A DNA stretch of 64,000 nt from an uncultured Saprospiraceae bacterium (GTDB taxonomy: Bacteria; Bacteroidota; Bacteroidia; Chitinophagales; Saprospiraceae): positions 21,124 to 85,123 of the forward strand of contig CAJQRD010000011.1 in assembly GCA_905480605.1 (NCBI GenBank), written 5' to 3'. Each line of letters opens with the position of its first letter. Position 1 is the stretch's first letter. This document shows positions 38,412 to 47,129 of this stretch, piece by piece. Both the position numbers and the translations under genes were made by a program. The notes beneath the pieces were generated by a model. It searched no databases. It saw only the letters and a program-made list of their open reading frames with translations, and had not been told where the DNA came from.

Positions 38412-39038
38412 TAATAAGAGGATTTAGTCCTGATAAACAAATATTATGAAAGGTAATTGTCCATGTATGTCTTATGTGCAATAAGTCAATTAAGATTCAA
38501 TCCACATGGCAAAAAGAAGCACTATACTTAGTCTTTTTATTGTATTAAAACTAATGATTCAGTACTTTGCTATAGATGCTGGTTATGTATGTATTTTATA
38601 CCTTATTCTTCATTTAGTCTTTAAAGAATGCGAAACTGGACATACCTCGAAAATTAACTATAGATTAATAATTATTAGAAAATAAAAGGGCTTTGGTAAC
38701 CGCTAGATATAAAAGAAAACCTTTAGTCTTATTAAGTCAACTCCTAATAAGTTTTATAAATAAGAAACTTTTTTGCCCTTGGGCACGTTATATTATTATC
38801 AGTCCTGATATTAAGTATATTTACTCGAGGGTATTTTCCATTTTTTAGACATTTAAGCTCATATCAAATGTACCCTGCACGAAGATAACAAGGTTAAATT
38901 TATTAAACTTTATTCCCGAATAATATTGTTTTAAATTCCAATCCACTGTAATAATCTATACAAAGTATTTTGTCAGTAAACTTATGTGTGAAGTGCATAA
39001 TAGTCGCTTCCATTATTTAAAAATAAAAAATATAATTT
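38412..39038. other. Long intergenic region without recognised features
   Basis: About 630 AT-rich bases. No frame with coding character, no tRNA-like structure and no strong terminator were seen. The right end must contain the promoter of the small-protein pair. Confidence 0.45.
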
Positions 39039-39224
39039 ATGAAAAATTTAAATGCAGAAGACCCATTGTCTGAAGATCCATTACCTAATAATGCTGGTAT
39101 TAATATTGATAAAAAAATATTAAAGGCACATTTGAAATGGGAAGAAAAAGTAGTTGCTAGAGAGAATGGAGGAGAATCAGTAAAAACATACTGGAAGTCA
39201 AAGAGCAGAACTACATCACTTTAA
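39039..39224 (+). CDS. Small protein of unknown function, first of a pair
   Basis: A 61-residue protein, no leader. It begins with an acidic Pro repeat (EDPLSEDPLPN) and turns basic toward the C-terminus (KAHLKWEEKVVARENGG ... KSKSRTTSL). No family recognised. The stop is 18 bases before the next small frame, and a perfect terminator lies downstream of that, which supports a real bicistronic unit. An abrupt acidic-to-basic charge change and a Pro-rich head suggest a flexible binding peptide or precursor; this is inference only. Confidence 0.6.
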   Translation: MKNLNAEDPLSEDPLPNNAGINIDKKILKAHLKWEEKVVARENGGESVKTYWKSKSRTTSL

Positions 39225-39242
39225 TAAATAAAAACTAGAGTT

Positions 39243-39410
39243 ATGAAAACAAAGATTAAAATAACATACAGTAATAAAAAGTGGACTTATTTTAGATATT
39301 TATGTTCTGGAGCTCTTGGTCGGATGTCTACATCAATTCTCAACATGAAATTGACAGAGGGAAAAATAGAGGCAGTCAATTCTATTGGTTTCTCTACGTT
39401 TCATAGTTAA
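39243..39410 (+). CDS. Small basic protein of unknown function, second of a pair
   Basis: A 55-residue frame, MKTKIKITYSNKKWTYF at the start and IEAVNSIGFSTFHS at the end; basic, with several aromatic residues and one Cys. It follows the previous small gene by 18 bases and ends 20 bases before a strong terminator, so the two are co-transcribed. No family recognised. Confidence 0.55.
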   Translation: MKTKIKITYSNKKWTYFRYLCSGALGRMSTSILNMKLTEGKIEAVNSIGFSTFHS

Positions 39411-39430
39411 GCGATTTAATGAAATATATA

Positions 39431-39463
39431 AGTGTAAACCCATAGGGTTTACACTTTTTTTTT
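39431..39463 (+). terminator. Perfect intrinsic terminator of the small-gene pair
   Basis: AGTGTAAACCC and GGGTTTACACT form an 11-bp perfect stem with a 3-base loop (ATA), followed by nine Ts (39455-39463). Confidence 0.93.
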
Positions 39464-39767
39464 GATTTTTTATATAAGTTAAGCATCAAAGTCTCTTGTA
39501 TATAATTATACTTACATAACTTTCAGTAGATAATAGTTGTTCGATTGATATTTAGGAATTCTTTCTTTGCTTACTTGATTTGTGACAATTGAAAGAAAGA
39601 TATTAAAATGTAAATAAAATAATAAAACAGTTTATCTTTAGTGAAAATTGATCTGAGCTTAAATTTTAGCTTCCTTTGAAACTAATTAGAGTGTTTTTCA
39701 ATTATATAATTAATACAATTTAATTTAGAATCTAAAAATTAGAGGTAAACATTTAAACGAAAATATC
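39464..39767. other. Intergenic region before the small basic protein
   Basis: About 300 AT-rich bases; a TTTATCTTTAG stretch near 39632 resembles a weak -7 element, but no paired -33 was found. Nothing else seen. Confidence 0.4.
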
Positions 39768-39875
39768 ATGGCAAAAGGTAAAAATTCACAAAAGGCAGTT
39801 AAAAAAGAAGCTGTTAAAACAGTAAAAGAAAAAAGAGCTGAAAAGAAATTGAAGAAATCTCAAAAGGATTATTAG
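39768..39875 (+). CDS. Very small Lys-rich protein
   Basis: A 35-residue frame (MAKGKNSQKAVKKEAVKTV ... KKLKKSQKDY) with more than a third Lys. Similar tiny MAKG...KEKRAEKK-type proteins occur in Bacteroidota genomes; I know of no assigned function. Very basic and disordered, so nucleic-acid or ribosome binding is plausible but inferred. An 18-base gap separates its stop from a long-stem inverted repeat. Confidence 0.6.
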   Translation: MAKGKNSQKAVKKEAVKTVKEKRAEKKLKKSQKDY

Positions 39876-39891
39876 GTTTAAAGAACTAGAA

Positions 39892-39944
39892 TCTATGAAT
39901 AATGTACGGTTTTTATTTATTGGGACTGGTACATTATTCATAGA
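39892..39944. repeat. 16-bp perfect inverted repeat with 21-base loop
   Basis: TCTATGAATAATGTAC (39892-39907) and its exact complement GTACATTATTCATAGA (39929-39944). It sits between the convergent 35-residue gene and the large adhesin gene. There is no U-tract right after, but it may still end transcription on both strands or stabilise 3' ends. Confidence 0.65.
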
Positions 39945-39973
39945 ATACTACCTCAAAAGCAATAGTGAAAAAC

Positions 39974-42900
39974 TCACTTCAAAAAAGTCACATCACCACT
40001 CTCTTTGACAATCTCACCATTTCTTAATTCAAGTATAGCAAAATAAACGTAGACTCCTTCTTCAACTGTTTTGTTGTTGTAGGTCCCGTTCCAACCCATA
40101 TTTGGATCATTGGGAGAAAAGTTTTTGTTGACAAAAACCAAATTCCCCCATCTGTCATAAATGTTTAAGAACTGGATGTTCAAAATGTCTTCAGTATTGT
40201 CATAAATTGTGAATGCACTGTTGGAAGGATTATCACCTATTACAAATACGTTAGGGATGTAATATTTAACATTAATTTCTATATTGATTCTTGTTTCAAT
40301 TTCGATCTCGCAGCCATTGAGGTCTCTCACGAAAATGGTATAAGTTGTTTCATTCTGACCAGTAAAGGTTGGTATTAGACAATCATAACAAGTTAGATCT
40401 TGTTTAGGTGACCAATCAATTATGTCAATTTCTTCTAGTGGTTTGTTTAATATCAATTCTAGACTTGCATCTAGTCCTTCGTTTATCGAAAGTTCAGGTA
40501 TTATGAAAGATGTGACAGCTTCTATTTCATCTACAAATATTGTAGTATCAACCGCACACCCATTTGTGTCTGCGACATTAATATTATGAATTCCTGCACC
40601 TTGAAGAATAAATGAATCATTGAAGTCTGCAATAACTAAATTATCAACTGTTAACTGATAGGGAGCACTTCCACCAATGATTTCAAAGTCAGAGACTATT
40701 AATGCACTTTCACAAACCATTGTAGATGTATTAAAGTTGTTGATACTTGGAAAGTCGCTAATCTCTTCAATGACGATGGATTGTGCAGACAAACATCCAT
40801 TTGAATTTTCCAACTCTATAATATAAAGACCTGGATTGTTGACCAATAAATCAGCATCCAAAGTGTTTCCATTTTCTATTTTTACAACAGAAATAGAAGT
40901 AGGGTTCTCTGAAGATGTAATTTCGATTAAAGTCTCAATTCTATTGCATGTCAAATCTTCAGCACCCAAAGTAAAGTTTAGAGAGGTTGTGTCAGTTTCA
41001 AGAGTTATGATCTGACTAGTCGTACAACCATTGTTTCCAATTACCTCCACTTTTAACGGTGTGGTAGTGGTTTCAAAAATAAGCTCATTTGAAATCAATA
41101 AATTGTCATTAAATATATTTAAAACTGAATAATCAGTTGTTATTTCAATTTCAATCAGGGATACTGGATTATTGCAATCAATCAATGTACTAGTAACTGT
41201 AAATTCTGGAGTTTCATCCGAACTCTCAATAGTGACTGATCTTCTGGTTTCGCAACCATTTTTTGATATGGTAATTGCCTCATAGATTCCGGCTGTATTA
41301 ATATTTTGTATCAGTTGGTCATTTGGAATGATATCACCATTCCAACTCAATGTTTCAAATTCGTTTTCAATAATAATTTCCAAATCAAAGCCCATTGAGT
41401 TGCAATCTAGTTCTTGAATATTTTCAAATGAGATGATTGGTGAAAGAGTATCTAAATCGACTTCAAATGATTTTTCAGAACTGCATCCATTTTCATTTAT
41501 AAGCTCTAATGTATAGACGCCCGGTTCATCAATTATATAATTTAAAGTATTGGTTTCAAGCCAAGAATTGGAAGTGATGATTTCTTGATATGGTTCTTGT
41601 ATTGAAAGTGTTCCAGTTAATGTAGTGTTGGTGCAATCTAGAATTAAGTCTTCTGGTAATTCAAAACTAGGTGCAATTGTATCTATCAATACTTCAAAAG
41701 AAGTGTTGCTTTGGCATCCTGTTTCAGTAGTTACTGTTAATGTGTATATTCCAGGAATGTCTGTTTCAATATTTTCCGTGTTGTCTGTTCCATTAGGTAA
41801 GGTCCAATCATAGGTTAATCCTGTAAGATTAGATGATGTTATTAAGTTAGAAATAATATTGGTACATGTGATTGTGTTGCCATCAATAATTATGCTTGGA
41901 ATATCTTCTGTTGATATAACATCGTATTGGCCTTGAGTTGTACAACCATTGAGCCCAGTGACTATGTAAGTTACAGCAGATGGATTATTGATTGTAATAC
42001 TGTCAAGAGTTATGGTTGTGCCATTTGCGGGTGTCCAGTCGACAGTGAGTTCATCTAACGGATTGTCAATGGATAAGCTTGCTTCATTGTTTGTGCAACT
42101 CAATGAATCCGTATTAAGAAAGACATTGGGTGGGGTAGTGTCTTCTGTTATTGAAATTGAATCAAGTAGTGTACAATTTAATGAATCTGTGATTTGGAAT
42201 AAGTAAACACCTTCTTGCAAACTGCTATATTTAAAAGTACTTATTTCTTCAATAGCTGAGTTTTGCCATTCAAAAGTATAAAGTACAGTATCAAGTTCCA
42301 ATGTGATATCAGATATAGTTGTATTACAGTCTAGAATAGAGTCATATTCGATAGCATAATCAAAATTCGGATTTACTTCAGTAATCAAAACGGAATCTGA
42401 AGATTCACAGCCATTTTCAAAAGTAAGCATGGCAGAATACAATCCAGGGGAATTTATATTTATAGTATTGAAGTTCCCAAGAGTATTGTTGGAAGTTAGA
42501 TCATTCCATATTATAGTTTCAAAATCTATGGCAACACTTAATGTCGAAGTTGTATTATTGCAGTCTAAGTTATTGCTAGCAATTATATCGAATGCCAATT
42601 CCTCAAAGTCCTCTTCGATAAAAATTGATTCCATTGATTCACACCCTGTATCTGGATCATAGCCTGTAACATAATATAGCCCACCTTGATCTATGGTGAT
42701 GTTGTCATCCTCAAGAATTAAATTTAAATCTTGATCGAACCATGTGTAGGTAATTCCATTTAGATCGGAATCTACATCTAAATCTGAAGTCGGTGTCAAG
42801 CAATTCAAATTGTTAGAGCTTGTTATTTCCAATTCTGGATATCTAACATCTTCTTCAACTTCTATTTCAAAATCCAAATCACAACCTAACGGATTTGTTA

Positions 42901-43963
42901 TTGTCACTGTATATTCACCAGCCTGATTCACTAGTATAGATTGCCCATCATCTACAAATTCTATAATGTTTCCATTTGAAGTTTCCCACTCATAAGTGTA
43001 ATCATCAAGAGGTAAAGTGGTTACTGCAATTTCTGATTCTGTTTCATTACAAGTAATTTCAATTGGATCATTAAATTGAACTTCAAAATCTGAATGTGTA
43101 ACTGTAAAAGAAGCCTCATCTTCACACACTCTCACAAACTGAACACCATCAATTGCAAAGTCATTTCCACTTGCAGCAGTATTTTGATTGGTCACACAAA
43201 TCTCAATTGTTGTTTCACTTGAAGATGTCCATTCTGCTTCAAATTCCTCCCAATCGCAAGTTGTTGAAGTTAACGAAAATAAGCTGCCTATTAATCCGCC
43301 ATCAATAGCGAATTGTAATTGTGCAGGCGATCCAGGATTAACCGAGGCAGCCCACGAACTGAAAACGTAAGATGTACCAGGTTCAACACAAACTTCTTGA
43401 CACCAAATTTGCTGTAAACTTGCAGCACCATTCACAACCAACATATTTCCACCTCCCACAGCATCTGAGCAAGCAGCAAAGCTGCTATGTCCATCACTTG
43501 GATCGTCTATCACACCATATGTACCTTCACAATCTAAAAACCCAAGACCAAAACAAGAAACAGTGCCTAAAGTATAATCTGTTGTAAAGTCAGAGTCACC
43601 ATCTTCAAAATCACCATTGATTATTATATTCTCTTCATTGATATTGGATGCAATCAAAGTGAAAGTTGTAGTGCCATCAACACTGACCTCTTCATCCAAA
43701 TCATAGTTAGTTTCATTACCATCTTCTAACCAAACAAATTCATCATAGTCGCCGAAAATAAGACCATTCAAACTGAATTCTTCATCAAAACAAACGGTAA
43801 GATCTTCAGGGGCTTGAACTGTGATTGAGCAATCAGATGGATCGTCAATTGCCGCATAGGTAATGCTGTTTGCTACGGCAAAGGTCTGCCATATCATTAA
43901 AAGTATTAAAAGGCTAAGTCTCAAATTGATATTTTTGGATAAAGTCAATATGAATTTGTGCAA
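39974..43963 (-). CDS. Large surface adhesin with T9SS type B (gliding-associated) C-terminal domain
   Basis: A 1329-residue secreted protein. The leader (LSLLILLMIWQTFAVAN) is followed by an Ig-like opening, a carbohydrate-module-like region (SLQQIWCQEVCVEPGTSYVF), then about ten repeated Ig/PKD-like modules of 70-90 residues, each opening with a Cys motif such as LDCNNTTSTLSV or ITCTNIISNLI and ending GVYT/YxxxxxNxxGC. The last 95 residues (YIPNVFVIGDNPSNSAFTI ... LNIYDRWGNLVF ... GWNGTYNNKTVEEGVYVYF) are the CHU_C/gliding motility type B sorting domain that directs export by T9SS. It is transcribed alone. Role: surface adhesin, gliding track or matrix protein. Confidence 0.92.
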   Translation of the reverse strand: MHKFILTLSKNINLRLSLLILLMIWQTFAVANSITYAAIDDPSDCSITVQAPEDLTVCFDEEFSLNGLIFGDYDEFVWLEDGNETNYDLDEEVSVDGTTTFTLIASNINEENIIINGDFEDGDSDFTTDYTLGTVSCFGLGFLDCEGTYGVIDDPSDGHSSFAACSDAVGGGNMLVVNGAASLQQIWCQEVCVEPGTSYVFSSWAASVNPGSPAQLQFAIDGGLIGSLFSLTSTTCDWEEFEAEWTSSSETTIEICVTNQNTAASGNDFAIDGVQFVRVCEDEASFTVTHSDFEVQFNDPIEITCNETESEIAVTTLPLDDYTYEWETSNGNIIEFVDDGQSILVNQAGEYTVTITNPLGCDLDFEIEVEEDVRYPELEITSSNNLNCLTPTSDLDVDSDLNGITYTWFDQDLNLILEDDNITIDQGGLYYVTGYDPDTGCESMESIFIEEDFEELAFDIIASNNLDCNNTTSTLSVAIDFETIIWNDLTSNNTLGNFNTININSPGLYSAMLTFENGCESSDSVLITEVNPNFDYAIEYDSILDCNTTISDITLELDTVLYTFEWQNSAIEEISTFKYSSLQEGVYLFQITDSLNCTLLDSISITEDTTPPNVFLNTDSLSCTNNEASLSIDNPLDELTVDWTPANGTTITLDSITINNPSAVTYIVTGLNGCTTQGQYDVISTEDIPSIIIDGNTITCTNIISNLITSSNLTGLTYDWTLPNGTDNTENIETDIPGIYTLTVTTETGCQSNTSFEVLIDTIAPSFELPEDLILDCTNTTLTGTLSIQEPYQEIITSNSWLETNTLNYIIDEPGVYTLELINENGCSSEKSFEVDLDTLSPIISFENIQELDCNSMGFDLEIIIENEFETLSWNGDIIPNDQLIQNINTAGIYEAITISKNGCETRRSVTIESSDETPEFTVTSTLIDCNNPVSLIEIEITTDYSVLNIFNDNLLISNELIFETTTTPLKVEVIGNNGCTTSQIITLETDTTSLNFTLGAEDLTCNRIETLIEITSSENPTSISVVKIENGNTLDADLLVNNPGLYIIELENSNGCLSAQSIVIEEISDFPSINNFNTSTMVCESALIVSDFEIIGGSAPYQLTVDNLVIADFNDSFILQGAGIHNINVADTNGCAVDTTIFVDEIEAVTSFIIPELSINEGLDASLELILNKPLEEIDIIDWSPKQDLTCYDCLIPTFTGQNETTYTIFVRDLNGCEIEIETRINIEINVKYYIPNVFVIGDNPSNSAFTIYDNTEDILNIQFLNIYDRWGNLVFVNKNFSPNDPNMGWNGTYNNKTVEEGVYVYFAILELRNGEIVKESGDVTFLK

Positions 43964-44173
43964 ATCTTAATGCTCAAATTAAGTAATTATCTCGACTTAT
44001 TTAGGTGTTTTTTTCTGAATCGGTGCCTAAGTATGACCTAGTGACTCTTACATATTATATCTAATATTAATATGTGTGAGTTAATTCTAATTGGTGCCTA
44101 CCTTCGCAAGGTTTTTAACCTAGCGGAAACCCTAGTTTATTTATAAGTTGGCGCAATTCCAGCCTATAACTCT

Positions 44174-44542
44174 CTAGGCATACTTACACTTAGTATCCTC
44201 AATACTCTTTTTCAAAGCAGACATAATATTTATAACTGGTGCTTCATCCTTATCTAGAACTATGCTGATAATGTTTTTACCATCTACTATTGAATCTACC
44301 AATTTCAATATAGTATCTCGAGACCGGTCTTCAAAATTAATTTCTGAAAACTTCATACGCAGCGGATCTACAAATGCTTCAATATCACTTGCCTTTATAC
44401 TTTTCAGTTTAGGGTTATCAAAATCAGACTTTTCAAGAACGGCATAATTGTTTGGTTGGTATTTATATGAATTGCCATACGTTTCACATTCATGACTTGA
44501 GCAAGCGCCTTTGGGATTGTCCAACTTAACTACGTCCTTCAT
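44174..44542 (-). CDS. Conserved-looking protein of unknown function
   Basis: A 122-residue soluble protein. The N-terminal third has a Cys-x-x-x-x-Cys arrangement (GACSSHECETYG), the rest looks alpha/beta (SRDTILKLVDSIVDGKNIISIVL). No family recognised. It is not obviously part of an operon: the adhesin gene start lies 210 bases to its left, and a repeat-filled gap separates it from the DUF4846 gene. Confidence 0.6.
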   Translation of the reverse strand: MKDVVKLDNPKGACSSHECETYGNSYKYQPNNYAVLEKSDFDNPKLKSIKASDIEAFVDPLRMKFSEINFEDRSRDTILKLVDSIVDGKNIISIVLDKDEAPVINIMSALKKSIEDTKCKYA

Positions 44543-44719
44543 TTTCTAATTTCAAATTCTAATCTAGATTATAATAATGTCAATAATGCTTTAATATTTT
44601 TTATTGCTTAATTTTCATTGAATAAAGTTTTCTCGGGAACGAAGGTGAGATATAATTTATACTTCTTCACTTATAATTCTAGCAAATAATTATTACTTAT
44701 TAACCATTATTTAGAATTC

Positions 44720-44782
44720 CATAATCCATAATTCATAATCCATAATCCATAATTCATAATTCATAATCCATAATCCATAATT
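44720..44782. repeat. Nine tandem copies of the heptamer CATAATY
   Basis: An uninterrupted array of nine 7-bp units, each CATAATC or CATAATT. Four-copy arrays of the same heptamer lie at 48651-48678 and 63884-63911, and scattered units near 59424-59445, always between genes. Confidence 0.9.
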
Positions 44783-44787
44783 ATTAC

Positions 44788-45711
44788 TTATTCCTCAAAC
44801 CTTACCAAATCCTCTTTTTTAAAAATCCACTCTGGTGTAACAACATTACCTGAATCAATTGAATTATACCAGGGTGATTTAGGGTTCTTAGGATTGCATA
44901 GTATTTGGGCCTCTTGAGCTGGCATGTAGCTTTGAGCAAGCATATAAATAATTTCTCCTGTTGCTTTATTGGAAGCCATATCAACAACAACTACAGCATG
45001 ACCTGGATAGCCACCTTGAATTAAGATATCTCCAATTTGCATGTCACCCCAATTTACTTTTTTTGATTCTTTTGATAGAGAAGCAGTTCCTGCGTAACTA
45101 AAAATAAACTCGATGTAAGACCAAAAGTCCTTGTAAGTATTTGAAGCGGGTTTTGAGTCGATCCACTCTGTTTTATTGCCTACTACTTTTATACGTTTTC
45201 CTGTTATCCACTTGGCGTAATCAACTCTAAATCCGTTAGTCAGATTGAAGTGTATTTTATCATATTCTTTATTAGTCCAATGATATTCTGCGATTAATCT
45301 CATTATCGCATCTGCACATTGATGCAGGTCTTTATTACCGATGGATTGATCTACAACTGCCAAATAGATATTGTTGTTTGATTTGATTGTCCCATTGAAA
45401 AAAGAAACTGAACTTCCATTTGGTTTTAATGGTAATTGTCTTAAATATTGACCAAACGAATTGGGGTTGATATGAATGCGTTCAAAGTTATTTGGTAAGC
45501 TAAATCTGCTTTGAATTGTTTTTCCTTGTTCTAATATTATAGGATTATTTTGATTGTCGTTCTCAATGAATATCTCTTGATTAACTTCTTTTTGTCCTTG
45601 TGACTCTGAATTGATACCTTTACTTTCACTCTTTTGGGTGAAATCACAACTCAGAAGAAATGTCAAACAGATTAAGGTAGTTAAGTAAATATATATTTTT
45701 GAATTTGACAT
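44788..45711 (-). CDS. DUF4846-family lipoprotein
   Basis: A 307-residue lipoprotein (lipobox LLSC). The DUF4846 core is visible: RLPLKPNGSSVSFFNG, then DLHQCADAIMRLIAEYHW (about 120-150), and a late GDILIQGGYPGHAVVVVDMA region. That last stretch resembles a NlpC-like GHAVVVV strand with its His, so an enzymatic role on the wall is conceivable; the function of DUF4846 is not known. It starts 14 bases after the YkuD gene stop, so the envelope genes here look like one operon. Confidence 0.85.
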   Translation of the reverse strand: MSNSKIYIYLTTLICLTFLLSCDFTQKSESKGINSESQGQKEVNQEIFIENDNQNNPIILEQGKTIQSRFSLPNNFERIHINPNSFGQYLRQLPLKPNGSSVSFFNGTIKSNNNIYLAVVDQSIGNKDLHQCADAIMRLIAEYHWTNKEYDKIHFNLTNGFRVDYAKWITGKRIKVVGNKTEWIDSKPASNTYKDFWSYIEFIFSYAGTASLSKESKKVNWGDMQIGDILIQGGYPGHAVVVVDMASNKATGEIIYMLAQSYMPAQEAQILCNPKNPKSPWYNSIDSGNVVTPEWIFKKEDLVRFEE

Positions 45712-45725
45712 GACAAAAATTGAAA

Positions 45726-46424
45726 TTAAGAATGTTTAAGTTTGAGCTTTATGTTTTGGTAGAGTTCATCAGACCAATTTACTGATGTTATTTCTGGCTC
45801 GTCTGGGTTGGTTCTAAAATCTCTTGGTGAAATTACAACGTCTATTCCATGAGATAAAGCATTTTTTGAAAGTACAAATAGTTCCTCAATAGCTTCATCC
45901 CCAATAGGAATACAGCCAATAGTCTCGTTCTTCCCATGAATAAATATATCTGAACCAAGATTATCCCGACCTTCTATTTTACCCTTTGCTTGATCAAAAG
46001 CATTAGGGTAATTTACTTTCATAGACAAGTGGTAAGCACTGTTTGGGTTTAGATAATCTAGTTGATAAATACCTTCAGGAATTTGTTTGTCCCCTTCTTT
46101 AAGTTTTGGTCCCAGATCTCCACTAAAATTTGTGAATTTATATGACTTTAACTTATGCAGTTTGTTGCACTGTTTTACATACACCTCTAATACCTGTTCT
46201 TCTTTAAAAGCATAGATGGCGATCTTATCCGGCAATGAATTTAGTCCTACGTTTGTAAGATCGCTTTTAAGTCTTTCCAAGACTTTTGTTTGTAGTTTTT
46301 CCGTGATTGAACTGACAGTTTCTTTGCTTTTTATTTTATTACTAGCTGGTGCAAAGAAAGATCTGCCTTTTATTAAATAGACAAGGATAAGGAATATTAA
46401 AACTATTATAAAAATATTTTTCAT
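45726..46424 (-). CDS. L,D-transpeptidase (YkuD) family protein
   Basis: A 232-residue protein with an N-terminal membrane anchor (IFIIVLIFLILVYLI) and a YkuD domain. The catalytic pair is H163 and C171 in FIHGKNETIGCIPIGD, and GDKQIPEGIYQLDYLNP is the usual approach. These enzymes cut or form L,D-crosslinks in peptidoglycan or attach proteins to it. Family ErfK/YbiS-like; exported and anchored to the inner membrane. Neighbours are a DUF4846 lipoprotein (14 bases after) and a GyrI-like protein (22 bases before). Confidence 0.9.
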   Translation of the reverse strand: MKNIFIIVLIFLILVYLIKGRSFFAPASNKIKSKETVSSITEKLQTKVLERLKSDLTNVGLNSLPDKIAIYAFKEEQVLEVYVKQCNKLHKLKSYKFTNFSGDLGPKLKEGDKQIPEGIYQLDYLNPNSAYHLSMKVNYPNAFDQAKGKIEGRDNLGSDIFIHGKNETIGCIPIGDEAIEELFVLSKNALSHGIDVVISPRDFRTNPDEPEITSVNWSDELYQNIKLKLKHS

Positions 46425-46445
46425 TGAGATAATTAAAATACTTTT

Positions 46446-47069
46446 TTATTTAACATTGAATCTTAAAACTGTTTTGAGTTTCTCCACGGCTACTTTTCGA
46501 AAATCAGATAAATATATTTCACGATGCGATTTTGACAATCTTCGTAAGTTATGTTCAATTGCAAACTCTTCCATTTTGGCAAATGATATAGGTTCGTTGT
46601 CATAGCTTCCCAAATGCATCATTTGAACACATTTGCCATCTGTAATTTTTTCAAATTGTACTTCTGCTAAATGTGGGATTTTCTTTTTTGCAGTAGCAAT
46701 TATTTTCATTTTATCAAATATTGATTTGGTGATGAAAGCTGGTTGCCTTATCATTAATTTAAAAACCAAATCATCTTTGTTTAGAATACCTTCATATTCT
46801 TTTTTAGCTTTTTCATTTATATCCCAAACGCCTTCTAGCGGATAAACAGTATAGTCGTAATAATCTTTAACACTTTTTTCTTTCTTCAATATCATTTTAA
46901 TAGTATAGGCAATTGCATAAAGTGCAGCTATATAATCTCCAAATGATTCACTGTTAGGATTGCCTTCTCCGTTTATTGTAATAAAGTTATACTCTGGAAC
47001 TTTAATAATTTCAGGTTTATTTTTTGGTAGGTAAGTACTTTTTTCTTCTTTTCGCCATTCATGTTTCAT
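46446..47069 (-). CDS. GyrI-like small-molecule-binding domain protein
   Basis: A 207-residue cytoplasmic protein. EIIKVPEYNFITINGEGNP and the later FEKITDGKCVQMMHLGSYD are hallmarks of the GyrI-like/SOUL-type bacterial transcription-effector fold. There is no DNA-binding domain, so it binds a small molecule or works as a stand-alone hydrolase, as proposed for some family members. It lies 22 bases before the YkuD gene. Confidence 0.88.
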   Translation of the reverse strand: MKHEWRKEEKSTYLPKNKPEIIKVPEYNFITINGEGNPNSESFGDYIAALYAIAYTIKMILKKEKSVKDYYDYTVYPLEGVWDINEKAKKEYEGILNKDDLVFKLMIRQPAFITKSIFDKMKIIATAKKKIPHLAEVQFEKITDGKCVQMMHLGSYDNEPISFAKMEEFAIEHNLRRLSKSHREIYLSDFRKVAVEKLKTVLRFNVK

Positions 47070-47129
47070 TACGTATGCTTTAAGTTCATTTTTTATATGA
47101 GTGACAATAGAAGGTCTTAGCTATATGAC

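Noticed and set aside
43372..43587. A + strand frame of 71 residues opposite the large adhesin
   Set aside because: Shadow of the adhesin gene; composition is not protein-like and no start signal was seen.
44720..44782. Tandem short repeats as a CRISPR or origin iteron
   Set aside because: Heptamers are too short for CRISPR, have no spacers, and no rep or dnaA gene is near; they recur at other gaps.
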